From Bradysia coprophila (taxonomy: Eukaryota; Arthropoda; Insecta; Diptera; Sciaridae), in NCBI RefSeq assembly GCF_014529535.1, contig NW_023503608.1:1240001-1304000 (forward strand): a stretch of 64,000 bases of DNA, read 5' to 3'. The position numbers were made by a program, and so were the translations under genes. The notes under the pieces are model-generated. The model was not told the origin of the DNA. It made no database searches and was given only the letters and a program-made list of their open reading frames with translations. Every line of letters begins with the position of its first letter. Positions within the stretch are counted from its first letter, which is position 1. This document shows positions 42,910 to 53,179 of the stretch, piece by piece.

Positions 42910-44940
42910 AAACGAACATTCAAATTTTTTATTTTAACCTTTCACGGATGGCGAGAATGCTACCTGCTACCTCTGTTGGTCGAAGTTTTAGCTATCTATC
43001 GAACATTGTCACTCTTAGTGCTTAAGGGATAGACAAAAAAGAGTTCAATGCATTTAAAAATGTTACCGAATTTTAATGTGTCAATTACACTGAGGAACTC
43101 TGAATTAGCGGAACAAACATTACCGAAACGAACAAACATAATTTTCAACATATTCCTTATACCAATGTGTGTGATGCACTGTCCCGTTTCAGTACTCTAT
43201 TTAGAGTACCCTTTATTCCCTTGACTGAAAGTCAAGGGTCTTACGCCAGAAAATACCCTAAAATGTTTGTTACCACACAATGTATGAAATGTTATCAAAA
43301 ACGTAATTGTTTGTAACCTATTTTTCTTTGTCATCACGATAACTTGAGTAATTCATAACCGATTTTGATGATTTTTTTTTTATCGACGAGGAATGAACTT
43401 CCTGAGGTTAAGTTCGAAGATGAGCCATGTCGGGATAAAGCCCTGGAAATTATTCCAGAAAAACAGGATTTTACTCTGTTGATAATTGATAATACACCAC
43501 TGATAATTGATATAATTGATAATTCCCTTCACTGTTGATAATTGATAATCTAATGTGTTATTCCCTTGACTGGCAGAAAATAGTGAACAATTTAGGTTCT
43601 TAAAATTATACATTTGACATTTGTAAGGTCAACTTCGACGATGAGCTATATGGGATCACCGCTTCGGAAGTTATCCCAGAAAATAGAAATGCAATGTATT
43701 AAATGAACATTATAAATGATATTCGATAATTGGTATTTGATAATTGATAATTGAAATTTTATATTTGATAATTAACAAGCGGCACCCAAAATTACATATA
43801 ATGAAAAAAGTCAAGCAAATCTAACATTAGACAACTCCGACGAGTGTGATGTTTGCGGCCCGATCGAAGCGAGGGTCGTAATTCACACGAGTCGCGGTAT
43901 CTTATTGTCACATTAGACAACTCGGACGAGCAAGTTTGCGATCAGAGCAAATATAATATTAGACAACTCTGACGTGTGTGATGTTAGCGGCCCGAGCGAA
44001 GAGAGGGTCGTAATTCACACGAGTCGCGGTTATTTATTGCAAAATTAGACAGCGAGTCGTGATATTTTGCTTATTACAAAAGAAATAAATTTATGAGTAA
44101 TTTGAGATTTTTTAGATCCTAAATGTGATGATGTTTAAGGTCAAAATATTGTCATTTGCTTGGACTACAGAAATTGTCCATTCTTAACCAGATGAAAAAA
44201 TCAATGAAAATAAATTAAGATATCTATAAAAGTCTAATCTGATTGACTATGAAGTTTACCAACATTACCAACCAGCAAAAGACAACATTATTTTGGGAAA
44301 ATTATCAGTCAAGGGACCCGACCCGCCCAAAAAGGTGGGACCTAGTGCTTGAAGTGCGTTGATTCTTACCAAAATTTTGCCAGTGCGGTTCTGGTAATTT
44401 GGTATTTCAACTTCCAAAGGTAAGGCTTATTTGAAAAGGACCTGGTTGGCAACCAGGATCCAAAATAGAAATCGATTTCGGATTGGTTTAAGCTTTTTAT
44501 TCCATTTATTTTCTCAAAATTTTCGGTAGAGAGTAAACTTTGTACATCTCTTCAAGTCGACGCCTAATGGCAACATTAAAGACCTTCGTCTAAAGTACAA
44601 ATCTGGTAGAAATTAGCACAGAGCACCAAATGCAGGTTACATCTATCGGTACTCATTTTTCGCTGTTACTGATTAAAAATTTCAAAAAATATGCCTTGGA
44701 ACTGTAAACGAAAGTAGGCACACCGACGCACACACATTATAATGTACAAAAGATGTGTTTTAGTTTAGAATTTTCAGTGTCATTTTGTCTGGACATTTTT
44801 TGTGTACGCTGAATGTTAAGTAAATCAAATGAATAACTGTTATAACACTAAACGGTGTGACGATACCCACTCCAAAATAGACAAAATGTAAGTAAATTTA
44901 TAATTCGAAGAAACTAAAAGAGATTTTTCACGCTGAACGT
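42910..44940. other. Intergenic, repeats only
   Basis: Contains 'ttgataa'-type low-complexity patches (43479-43555, 43716-43775), two diverged copies of a block of about 70 bp (from about 43388 and about 43623, 'aagttcga.gatgagc.at.tggga') and tandem repeats at 43821-44065. The pair 'gactgaaagtcaagggtc' (about 43222) and 'agtcaagggacccgacc' (about 44310) may mark ends of one larger element. No gene recognised. Confidence 0.5.
43821..44065 (+). repeat. Irregular tandem repeat with 'ggcccgagcgaag' blocks
   Basis: The motif 'attagacaactc.gacg' recurs near 43826, 43913 and 43958. 'gagggtcgtaattcacacga' follows in the first and third, giving two long units about 132 bp apart and one short unit between. 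Confidence 0.8.
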
Positions 44941-44946
44941 AAACAA

Positions 44947-45366
44947 ATGTCTGACCTTGAAATTCCAATAATATATTTAATCAGATATGACGACGATTCA
45001 TCTGACTCTGATTTTTCTGATGGATTCGATGGTCGACTGGATGAAGAATTCAATCAAATGATCAAGATGAAAATGAAAGGACCGGAAGAAGAGGATCAAT
45101 TCGAAAAAGGAAAAGCAACGACGAAGCGTTTTTCTAGATCACCAACATTTTTGCGGTGGAACGCGTGTCCTGATGCAGTCGAGGAAATTTCCACTAGTCC
45201 AAAACGGCAAAATTTAATAGGAACAGTATCCACCGAAATCACAACGAGCAGTCGAACCTCCATGGTAAACGAACCTCGTATGAAACGGTTGTCCAGATCA
45301 CCGACATTTTTGAGGTGGGATGCACTCGAACTGGACGATAATATAGGAAAACGTTCTGAGAATTAA
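44947..45366 (+). CDS. Uncharacterised acidic protein with duplicated SRSPTFLRW motif, 139 aa
   Basis: Single open frame with a good start context (aacaaATGt). The N-terminal part is acidic (YDDDSSDSDFSDGFDGRLDEE), and a Lys/Met-rich stretch follows. Two copies of KR(F/L)SRSPTFLRW(N/D)A lie near residues 60-73 and 111-124. The SRSP core is a potential proline-directed or basophilic kinase site. There is no signal peptide or membrane segment, so it is probably nuclear or cytoplasmic. The family is not recognised. A donor-like ATGTAAGTAAA at 44884 may belong to a 5' leader intron. The duplication of a 14-residue motif with conserved wording argues that the frame is real. Confidence 0.6.
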   Translation: MSDLEIPIIYLIRYDDDSSDSDFSDGFDGRLDEEFNQMIKMKMKGPEEEDQFEKGKATTKRFSRSPTFLRWNACPDAVEEISTSPKRQNLIGTVSTEITTSSRTSMVNEPRMKRLSRSPTFLRWDALELDDNIGKRSEN

Positions 45367-45736
45367 ACTCCATTTATAGTTCAAAGCTTACGTTTTGATT
45401 CACCGGATCCAAGAACTAATGTCCGCACAATTCTACATCTTGAGTAATTTGTCTTGTGGTAACTGATGTTCATTTGAAATTTTGTCAAAAGATATTCCAT
45501 ATCGAATTATTCGACACAGCATGCATATCTCACGTACCAAATAGATCAATGGTATCGAAACATACAACAAGTGGTACCAATAGATCTTACCAGACGATGC
45601 CACCACATTTTGTGCTCTGTGCTAACTTATTCCAGCTCTAAATTATACAACATTCAAACTGTAATTCGTTCAGACTTCAGACTAGTCTAAGTAAATCTGA
45701 ACGAACATGGAATACTTATTAGGAAATTCTTCGATT

Positions 45737-46468
45737 TTAATTCGATTTTTGGCGATTCAATAATTTCTCAATTCTTGTGAACCTACTACCGACTCCCATC
45801 AACAGCCAGTAACCATTCGACACTGCCATTCCCATCATAGCACCGCACACATTCGGAATCGGATACGTTTGCCAATCTCTGTCCCAATCCAGTGGCACTA
45901 CAATCGAACTAATCCATGCGCCGAACAGACACGCCGTGGCATTATTTTGGATATATTCCAAATAAGCTGTCTGTGACTTGGAAGTCAACTGAAATTCATC
46001 ACAAAATAACAGTTCCCACGTTGCTCGGCTACCCAAATATAGTACAAATGGTAGCACAGTCAATGTAACTAAGACGAGCGACAAGCTTATTGTACCGGGT
46101 AAATGTTCGATGATTGCGGCTCCGAAGATAATGCAAGCGAATGCATAAACGAAGAAGAACACCGCTAATGTAATGATGATGTTGACAGCGTATTTGATGC
46201 GATTGACTAGCTGCGCTTCATGTCGCTGATAAGCAGCAACCGGAATGTGTTTCGGTCGACCCACAAGTTTGAGCCATTTTACATTGACGAACCATTTGAG
46301 CAGCTCGGATGCAATGAGTAATGGGATGGTTGGAGACTTCCACAAATTGCCAACTTCAGTTAAACCATCGAAGGCGAACAAATACAAAGTGCACAGTGTC
46401 AAAGTTGTGATTGATATGGCAGAATGTATTGACCACAAGCTTGATGGACTGGCCAAGCGTTCGGTCAT
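45737..46468 (-). CDS. PIG-F: PIG-F, GPI-anchor biosynthesis protein, 243 aa, single exon
   Basis: Multi-pass membrane protein with about six hydrophobic segments. The C-terminal half has the family hallmark FGAWISSIVVPLDWDRDWQ followed by YPIPN and a Gly-rich last membrane span (human PIGF: PLDWDRPWQ.WPIP). Length fits (human 219 aa). In the ER, PIG-F stabilises PIG-O and PIG-G, which add ethanolamine phosphate to the GPI core mannoses before transfer to proteins. Start ATG 46466-46468. The THAP gene starts 392 bp away on the other strand, so the two probably share a bidirectional promoter. Confidence 0.93.
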   Translation of the reverse strand: MTERLASPSSLWSIHSAISITTLTLCTLYLFAFDGLTEVGNLWKSPTIPLLIASELLKWFVNVKWLKLVGRPKHIPVAAYQRHEAQLVNRIKYAVNIIITLAVFFFVYAFACIIFGAAIIEHLPGTISLSLVLVTLTVLPFVLYLGSRATWELLFCDEFQLTSKSQTAYLEYIQNNATACLFGAWISSIVVPLDWDRDWQTYPIPNVCGAMMGMAVSNGYWLLMGVGSRFTRIEKLLNRQKSN

Positions 46469-46860
46469 CTTGGAATTTTATTTGAGGTGATAACGAAGGC
46501 AGTGACTTCGTCGGCTAAAATAGAGAGGTTTGATGAAGACGAGAATAAGGTAGGTTAGGTCTACGTACCCTCAGACACACCTTTGTCTTTTATGTTAAAA
46601 GTAATTTGACTGGTTGACGGAGACAGTCAGCAAGTTGTTTTCACAATTTTTTGACCGAAAACAACAACAGCGAACATATGTTTGCCAACTGTCATAATGG
46701 TCTGCAAGACAGTGTTGTCATTTCTTCTGTACAGACGTGTAGTACTGGTAGTACTGCCCATTTGACATTTACTACGAAACCCATCAACATCATCCTGTTT
46801 TGAAAAGAACTGTTGGTTGTGGATCTTTGTTATTTTTTAAACGAAATACCAAAGCAAATC

Positions 46861-47994
46861 ATGCTGTGCTGTGTGCCAAATTGTAACAATAAATCAAGTC
46901 AAGCGAGTTGCTTTAAATTTCCAACAAATAAATCGTTGCAAGAGGAATGGCTGCGAAATCTCCCAATAAAACTCAACCGAAGACAGACGGGCGTATGCAT
47001 TCTACATTTTGAAGACAGATTCCTGAAACGGACCATGTTATTGACAATAATTAAATATAAAATCGAAAATTGTTTCAGCGGACGCCGTTAATTGACCTTG
47101 GTCTACATATATCGAAATTTAATTGTTTCGATGGATACTTTTTCCCTACAGAAAAAAAAGTTCAGTTGCAACGAAACCTCTCATGCAACAAAACAATACA
47201 ATTTGCTGAACGCAAAACGAGGTGTCTCCATTTCATGCAACAAAACAATACAATTTGCTGAACGCAAAACGAGGTGTCTCCATTTCATGCAACAAAACAA
47301 TACAATTTGCTGAACGCAAAACGAGGTGTCTCCATTTCATGCAACAAATTTAAAGAATTTGCTGAACGCAAAACGAGGTGTCTCCATTTCATGCAACAAA
47401 ACAATACAATTTGCTGAACGCAAAACGAGGTGTCTCCATTTCATGCAACAAATTTAAAGAATTTGCTGAACGCAAAACGAGGTGTCTCCATTTCATGCTT
47501 CATTTCAATGGGCTTTTAACTCCAACGACAATCCACTCAAAGGACGTTTGGTGAGTGGCGCCGTGCCGACAATATTTTTGAAAGATGAGGCTGAAGACAA
47601 AACAGATGATGTTCAACCGGACATTATTTCCCAGCATGTTGTTATCGAAGTGGATTCGAATGCAATACCAAATTTCGATGCCTTAAAGGCGGACTTAGTG
47701 TCATCGGTGCGATTGGACGATTGGAAAGTGGCTTATTCGGAGACGAATTTGATCATTTACAAGCTTATGGTAGAATCGACTGGAAATCTGCGCGTCGAAA
47801 CGTCCATTAGCATCGACAGTGGTTTGGTGCTGAAAATATTTCATCTTGACAAGGCATTGGGTTTGAAATTCTCCCCGCATACCGTTCACCGAGCTGTGAA
47901 GCTGAAACGATGGTCACAGTTGCAGAAACTGATCGATAAATTTAACAGTCCACATGAGCTAAAAGTTCATTCGGAGAGGGTGCGCTACGAATGA
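46861..47994 (+). CDS. THAP-domain protein, middle exon structure unresolved
   Basis: The first exon from ATG 46861 encodes the front of a C2CH THAP zinc finger: C3-x4-C8, EEWLRNL, VCILHF and EDRF. The last block, open to TGA at 47992-47994, contains the domain end GRLVSGAVPTIFL (the AVPTIF box) and about 130 more residues of unknown type. Between them (about 47040-47480) lies a 52-bp tandem array. The expected GT-AG joins do not give a clean frame: the only obvious donor, AT|GTTATT at 47037, is phase 2, whereas the plausible acceptor before GTGTCTCC at 47482 is phase 0. Either an intron uses a site not recognised here or the array has damaged the gene. THAP proteins bind DNA; many derive from P-element transposases. 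AATAAA at 48096-48101. Confidence 0.6.
47205..47498 (+). repeat. 52-bp tandem array inside the THAP gene, nearly six units
   Basis: Units start at 47205, 47257, 47309, 47361, 47413 and 47465 with 'gctgaacgcaaaacgaggtg'. They come in two alternating subtypes (ending 'acaaaacaatacaattt' or 'acaaatttaaagaattt'). The last unit is partial and runs into the AVPTIF-coding block. Since 52 is not a multiple of 3, each added unit shifts the frame. Confidence 0.95.
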
Positions 47995-48103
47995 ATGACG
48001 GTCATCATAAGTCATAAGCGCCAAAAGATTGATTTTTTAAAAAAACAAAAAAATTTATTTTTTTAGAATTGAATTTGTTGAATGGAAACGATAAAAATAA
48101 ACT

Positions 48104-51100
48104 TTACGATGTCGTCTCCACCAAATTTGCTTCAATTTTGATTCGATCGTCCACTTCCAAAAAACATTTACCGGTCACGGACACGTCATTGCACTCCCAA
48201 TCGTCGTCCAAATCGTCAGAATACTGATTCGCTTGGATTTGATTTTTAAACTCGAAAATGCCGTACAATTCTTCTTGACTAGCAAACGTCGTTTGTGGCA
48301 TCTTCTCTTTATGCGGACAGTACACACTGCAACGAAGATTTGATTATCTTTTATCGCAAGTCACCAAAGGGCAAAACAATTCTGTCAAACTCACGTCTCA
48401 TACAAATTCCGTAATTGCACAAAATGTTGACCGTAGGCTAACCGCTGCAACGAGCTGTTATCATGAACGATCGCTCGCCATGTAAGTATAACACACAAAT
48501 GTCGATCCACATTCGATACAATGTTGTTGAACTCCTCATTGTTACCGGCCTGGCCCAGTACTCCGATGAATTTCGTCTCACTTTTCATCAGGAAGCTACC
48601 GATTTTCGCCAGATTTGGTATAGCTAAGTCAACATCGTTGCTGGGAACTATGGTCAATTGGGATAGACGATCTTTGATGTACTCGGTCGGATCGGATGTG
48701 ACCTTATTCTGATACTCGTTGAGTGAAAATCTCAAGTCGATTCTTTCGGTTGATCGTAGGCCTGCATTTTCATCGAACACTCGACTAATACCGGGACTTT
48801 GCATGTCTGTAATCAAAAATTTATTTTGTAAGTGAATTGCGGAAGTTGATTCAATTTAGCAAACTGGGACGTACAGATGACTTTCTTTGAATTTATCTGA
48901 TATGTAGGACTGAAGAGCGATATATCGTTCAGCATAATTTCCGTCATTAATGGATGATGAACTTGATTTAAATTTTTGATATTTACATCGACGCCTAACT
49001 CTCCGGTCGCCATATTTCCGATGCTACAGCTAGCCCCCATGCACAGTGATTCGTTAACATTAAGTTGCCACATATGTCGCACCAACCGATATCTACAGAA
49101 CAAAACGACCAGCCAAAGATTAGTGAGATAGTTCACGACAAGCTCTGCCAGATTCCAAACTTACTTGATTTTCGGATAACCATTCGGCATTGCGTAGTAA
49201 ATTAATAGTTTAATGTCAGTTCGACCCTTTTTCATCGGCGCCTGCAACCAAACGGTTGTCGTTTTCGTCTCCTGCGGATTCAATCCGATGCCATTGTCCG
49301 ACGATTTTAACAGACAAAATGAGTGTTGCTTGCGAAATTCTTTGTCACGACTCAACGCTTCGTTGGTCAAATCGGTGAAATCTCTCAGCACAGACAGCGG
49401 CAACTCTTGACCGTCCAATTCTCCCAGCAACCATCGGGGAGACTCGGTCGCCGCAAATAAACTGCCCAACGGGTCTCTACCCGAATTCGTTAAATGCACA
49501 GTTATCGGAATGATTTCACCAGCAATTACTTCTTCCGGAACGTTTGAGAAGCTGACGTGTAGTGCTGATATCGGCGGCAAGACCGATATTTCCAGTTTTT
49601 TGTCGTATTGTGGCGGTTTCTCGTTAGCGGATGGGCCATCGGGTCGGATGAGTATTGGTTCGAAGTCGAGTTTACCGTTCAGACTTGTGTGTTCGTTGGT
49701 AGCCTGGAAGAAAGTTGTGTTGTTAGTCAAACGAGGAACAAGATCACATGAAAGACAGTCGCACTCGTACCGATATCTTTCCAACGATGCCAGTTACTTT
49801 CAATGTACCCGTAAAGTGTGGAATCAAGTTCAGCGTAATCGTTTTCTTCTCATATTCATTCAGTTGAATCGTTTTGATGTACGACGACGTCATGATATTA
49901 TGACCCGTTAACTTGCCATTCACCACATTCGTATTGACCTCACCATTTTCCTTGGTAAACGTCCACAGCAGATTTATGTCCTCAAATGTAATCGATGGCC
50001 TAATGGTATTTTCTAGCGTAAAACTAACTTCGATTGGCTCTGCAAGAGGAATTTACAATTTTCCATTGGTCATCAAGTTCGTCAAGTATCACTTTACCTC
50101 CATGAATGCAAATTGGATTTTCTAACGTTGGAAGAGCCGATGTGAATAAGGATCTAGTCGGTTTGAAAAGCATAACTGGCTTATTCGATGCCACCTGAAC
50201 AACAATTTCCTCGAGTTTTTGCCACTTCCATTCGTCCTCCAAATTAGACTAAAAAAGAAAAGGGAAAGTCAAAATCGACCGCAAAGCATCTACCTCAGTG
50301 AACGAACATTTATCTGAATATTTGTGGCTGCCACTAAATTTGGTTTCGTAATCGGCGGATGTGATGTAACAAGCACTCTAGTCAAATTGTGGACAATTTT
50401 CGGAAGCGAAATATCCAAAAGCAATTCTCCATCCGATTGATTCAGTAGTGTCTTCTGCGTTGCGATATACTCTCTCAGAAAGGCGGCTTGTTGATTGCAA
50501 CTCTGTAAACTTGACGGCCGCAGTAAGTGTGCCAACGAGCTGCTAGCCTCGTCAAGTTTCTTCAGTGTTACCGCCTGTTTGCCTATTGTATATTGAATGT
50601 GATCTTCTGCTAAGCTCCAGCCACGATGTTCGAACACTTGATAGGCCTGTTTGTAGCACCGAAATGCGTGCTTTCGTTGACCGCATTTCGAATAACGATG
50701 TCCGGCTAATACAATGTGGAATGCATACTTTCGATAGAGTGGCGGTTGTGACATTAGATAGGAATAAGACGCTTCTTCGAGTAGCAAAGCCGATCTCAAA
50801 TCGGAGTCTTCACTGGTCATACGAATCAATTGCTTTGCGGCTTCACCGAAAAGTTTTGCACTTTTCAAGCACTCGATGCTGATTAGAGTACTACGGGTGG
50901 CGAATTGAGGCAATCTGTAATGGAAGGAATGTTTCGTTAAATTTCGGCAAAATGCAGTCTGACAGTCGGTAGACTAACTTGCAAATGTTCAAGTAGGTGA
51001 CAATAGCCTCTTCCATGTAATCGTACGTTTTACGATTAGCTGTTCCTAACATAAACGCTGCCATGGCTGCCATTTCCAGAGCACCAGCATAGTATTGCCA

Positions 51101-53077
51101 TGCTGAATCCGCATTGAAATCTCTTTTCGCCTGATGGTAAGCCTACAGGTGGAAAATTAATTTTTTTTGGATCATAAGAGACGGTTCGAGCATCGATAGA
51201 TTGATCGTTTCCCTGAAACTTACCTGAAAAGCCAAATTGTAATTGCCGAACATAAAATACAAATCGCCAAGCTTTCGAGTCTGTAGCTCAATCGAATCGT
51301 TAGTGTAAACGACGGCATTCTGCATGGTATTCGCACCCGGCTTATTGGTAAACCATCGTTTCGTGGCACTAAGTAACGATCGACTGACACCTTTTTTGTT
51401 CATCACCTGAAAAGTATGCAATTAACACACTTCGATCGCCAAGAGAGGATTTTATTCTAAAATGCACACGTACTGCATCGTTCAAAACGGCCACCATCTT
51501 TTCAACATAAGGAATTAACGATCGAATGGTGTAGTCTTGGATGAAATGCTTCAAATTATCAACGTCCGATGCGGTGAGCCACATTCCATGAGGCAGTTCG
51601 GTGTCGGTTTCGTTAGCCCATACATTCGGATTCATGACTTGAGAAGTAAGGCTGTCACAGCTGCTCGAAAAATTCGAATGCTGGAAAGAGAATCCGTTTA
51701 GTAAAAGACAGTTCCTATCTTCAGACCATTTCATTTACTATAGCTTCTGTTGCGTGCTCCTGAACAGGACTCAAAGGATGATCCACCACTTCTTCATTGG
51801 ATTGCGGACTATCCAACGAGCTCATTAACACGCAGGATGGCATTGACGTTACGCTGGTGATATCTTGTGGTGTTTTGGGAGCACTGCTTTGGTCACTTGA
51901 GTTGTCCTGCAACGGAGGGAAATCAGTTAGATGTGATGTGATGGCGAAAAAAACCGAAACTCTGATAGACCAACCGATTTAGGATGTTTTCTCAAAAATT
52001 TCATCCAAGGATCCGTGCAATCACCGGGTGTAGTTCCTTGATAGGAATTGATTTGCAGCAGAAAACATTTATTTTCGCCAAAGGTTAGTTTTAACGTCTC
52101 GAAAGCTTGTTGAGCCCTATAAACATGTTGAGGATTAATCAAGTTCCCGTTGAGCAGTTACCCGTTTCCACTCACTTCGTTATATCTCCCTGACATCCGT
52201 CATGCAACATGACGTAACTGTTCAAAATTTCGGTTCCGAAACTCAGCCACTTCGGTAATTTCTGTGGCGTTACATTCTGCATCATTTGCACTTTTCGCGT
52301 TAAATTGTTAGCACTCTCCAACGGATTCGGATCCGAACTGGACAACACAATCAGGCAGCTCAGAAAATGACGCGTAAACTCATGATCGGCTGGAAATTGG
52401 ACCGATAGAAACGTTTCTCGCCATTGTTCGTACCACGGCTGAGTCGATGGAATGTCAAGTTTGGTGGTTTCTGAAATGGAATTGATTAATTCAAGAGACA
52501 GACATCGAATCAAGTGTATTTGCAAGTGCTACCATTGATGCAGATGTTTTTCGTTTTGTCGCAATTGAAGGAAGAGACCGCTTCGGTGAGCATTTTTTTC
52601 GCTAGGACAGTTTGCGGAGGTCTCCAGCCAACATCGCATACATTCAGTCGAATCCCCTTGATGGACGACGCACCACCATTTGGATCTCTAAAGTTTGCTA
52701 AAATTATAAGAAAGTGAAAAGACACAATTGACTTCAAATCGATATTGTTCAGTCTACGGAGATGGAGATACAAAATTAATCAATTTCTCTGTTACACAAG
52801 TTGTCTTACTGTATTGGCTGGCTAAAGTGTATGGATAGGAAGTGAAAAGAATACACATTCTACATAAGATCTAGGAGCTGTAAACATTATCAAATGAATT
52901 GTTTTGCATACCATCCGTTGATAATTTGCTGAATGGTTGCAAGAGTTCCACAAAGGTTAAATTGTTTTTCTGGCATATCTCTTCCGCTTGTGGGCTGCAC
53001 ACCACACCGACCATGGGCGAGAAAATTTGTTGAATTATCTCTTTGGATGAGAATTGTTGGCCGGTTAGGTGGATCAT
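48104..53077 (-). CDS. TRAPPC8: TRAPPC8 (Trs85), TRAPP III tethering complex subunit, 15 exons, about 1302 aa
   Basis: Exons (minus): 53077-52912, 52697-52533, 52470-52176, 52116-51975, 51906-51739, 51680-51474, 51406-51224, 51142-50979, 50914-50308, 50248-50098, 50039-49771, 49703-49165, 49092-48875, 48806-48395 and 48326-48104. The sum is in frame. The start resembles human TRAPPC8 (FVELLQPFSKL; human FAELLKPFSRL). Further matches are LHDGCQGDITKAQ, SATKRWFTNK, a helical-repeat middle part (MLFKPTRSLFTS onward) and C-terminal beta-sandwich blocks. Length fits (human 1435 aa). It directs TRAPP III to autophagy and early secretory membranes as part of the Rab1/Ypt1 exchange factor. Two donors are uncertain: 51738 (GTAAAT; an alternative lies 9 nt on) and 50307 (GTTCGT), chosen because the stronger GTAGAT nearby breaks the frame. 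Confidence 0.93.
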
Positions 53078-53179
53078 TTTAAAATTTCAATGAAAGTAAG
53101 ACACGAAAAATGGACTTTTACGAAAAAAACAAATTATCCGAGATGAACATTTTCACTACACTTTTTCTTCGAGCTGTCA

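Noticed and set aside
46813-46860. N-terminal extension of the THAP frame
   Set aside because: It starts at a non-ATG codon; THAP domains begin right at the first cysteines after the Met at 46861.
50288-50294. Donor GAG|GTAGAT for TRAPPC8 exon 9
   Set aside because: A better consensus by eye, but phase 2 against a phase-0 acceptor; the weaker AAT|GTTCGT fits the frame.
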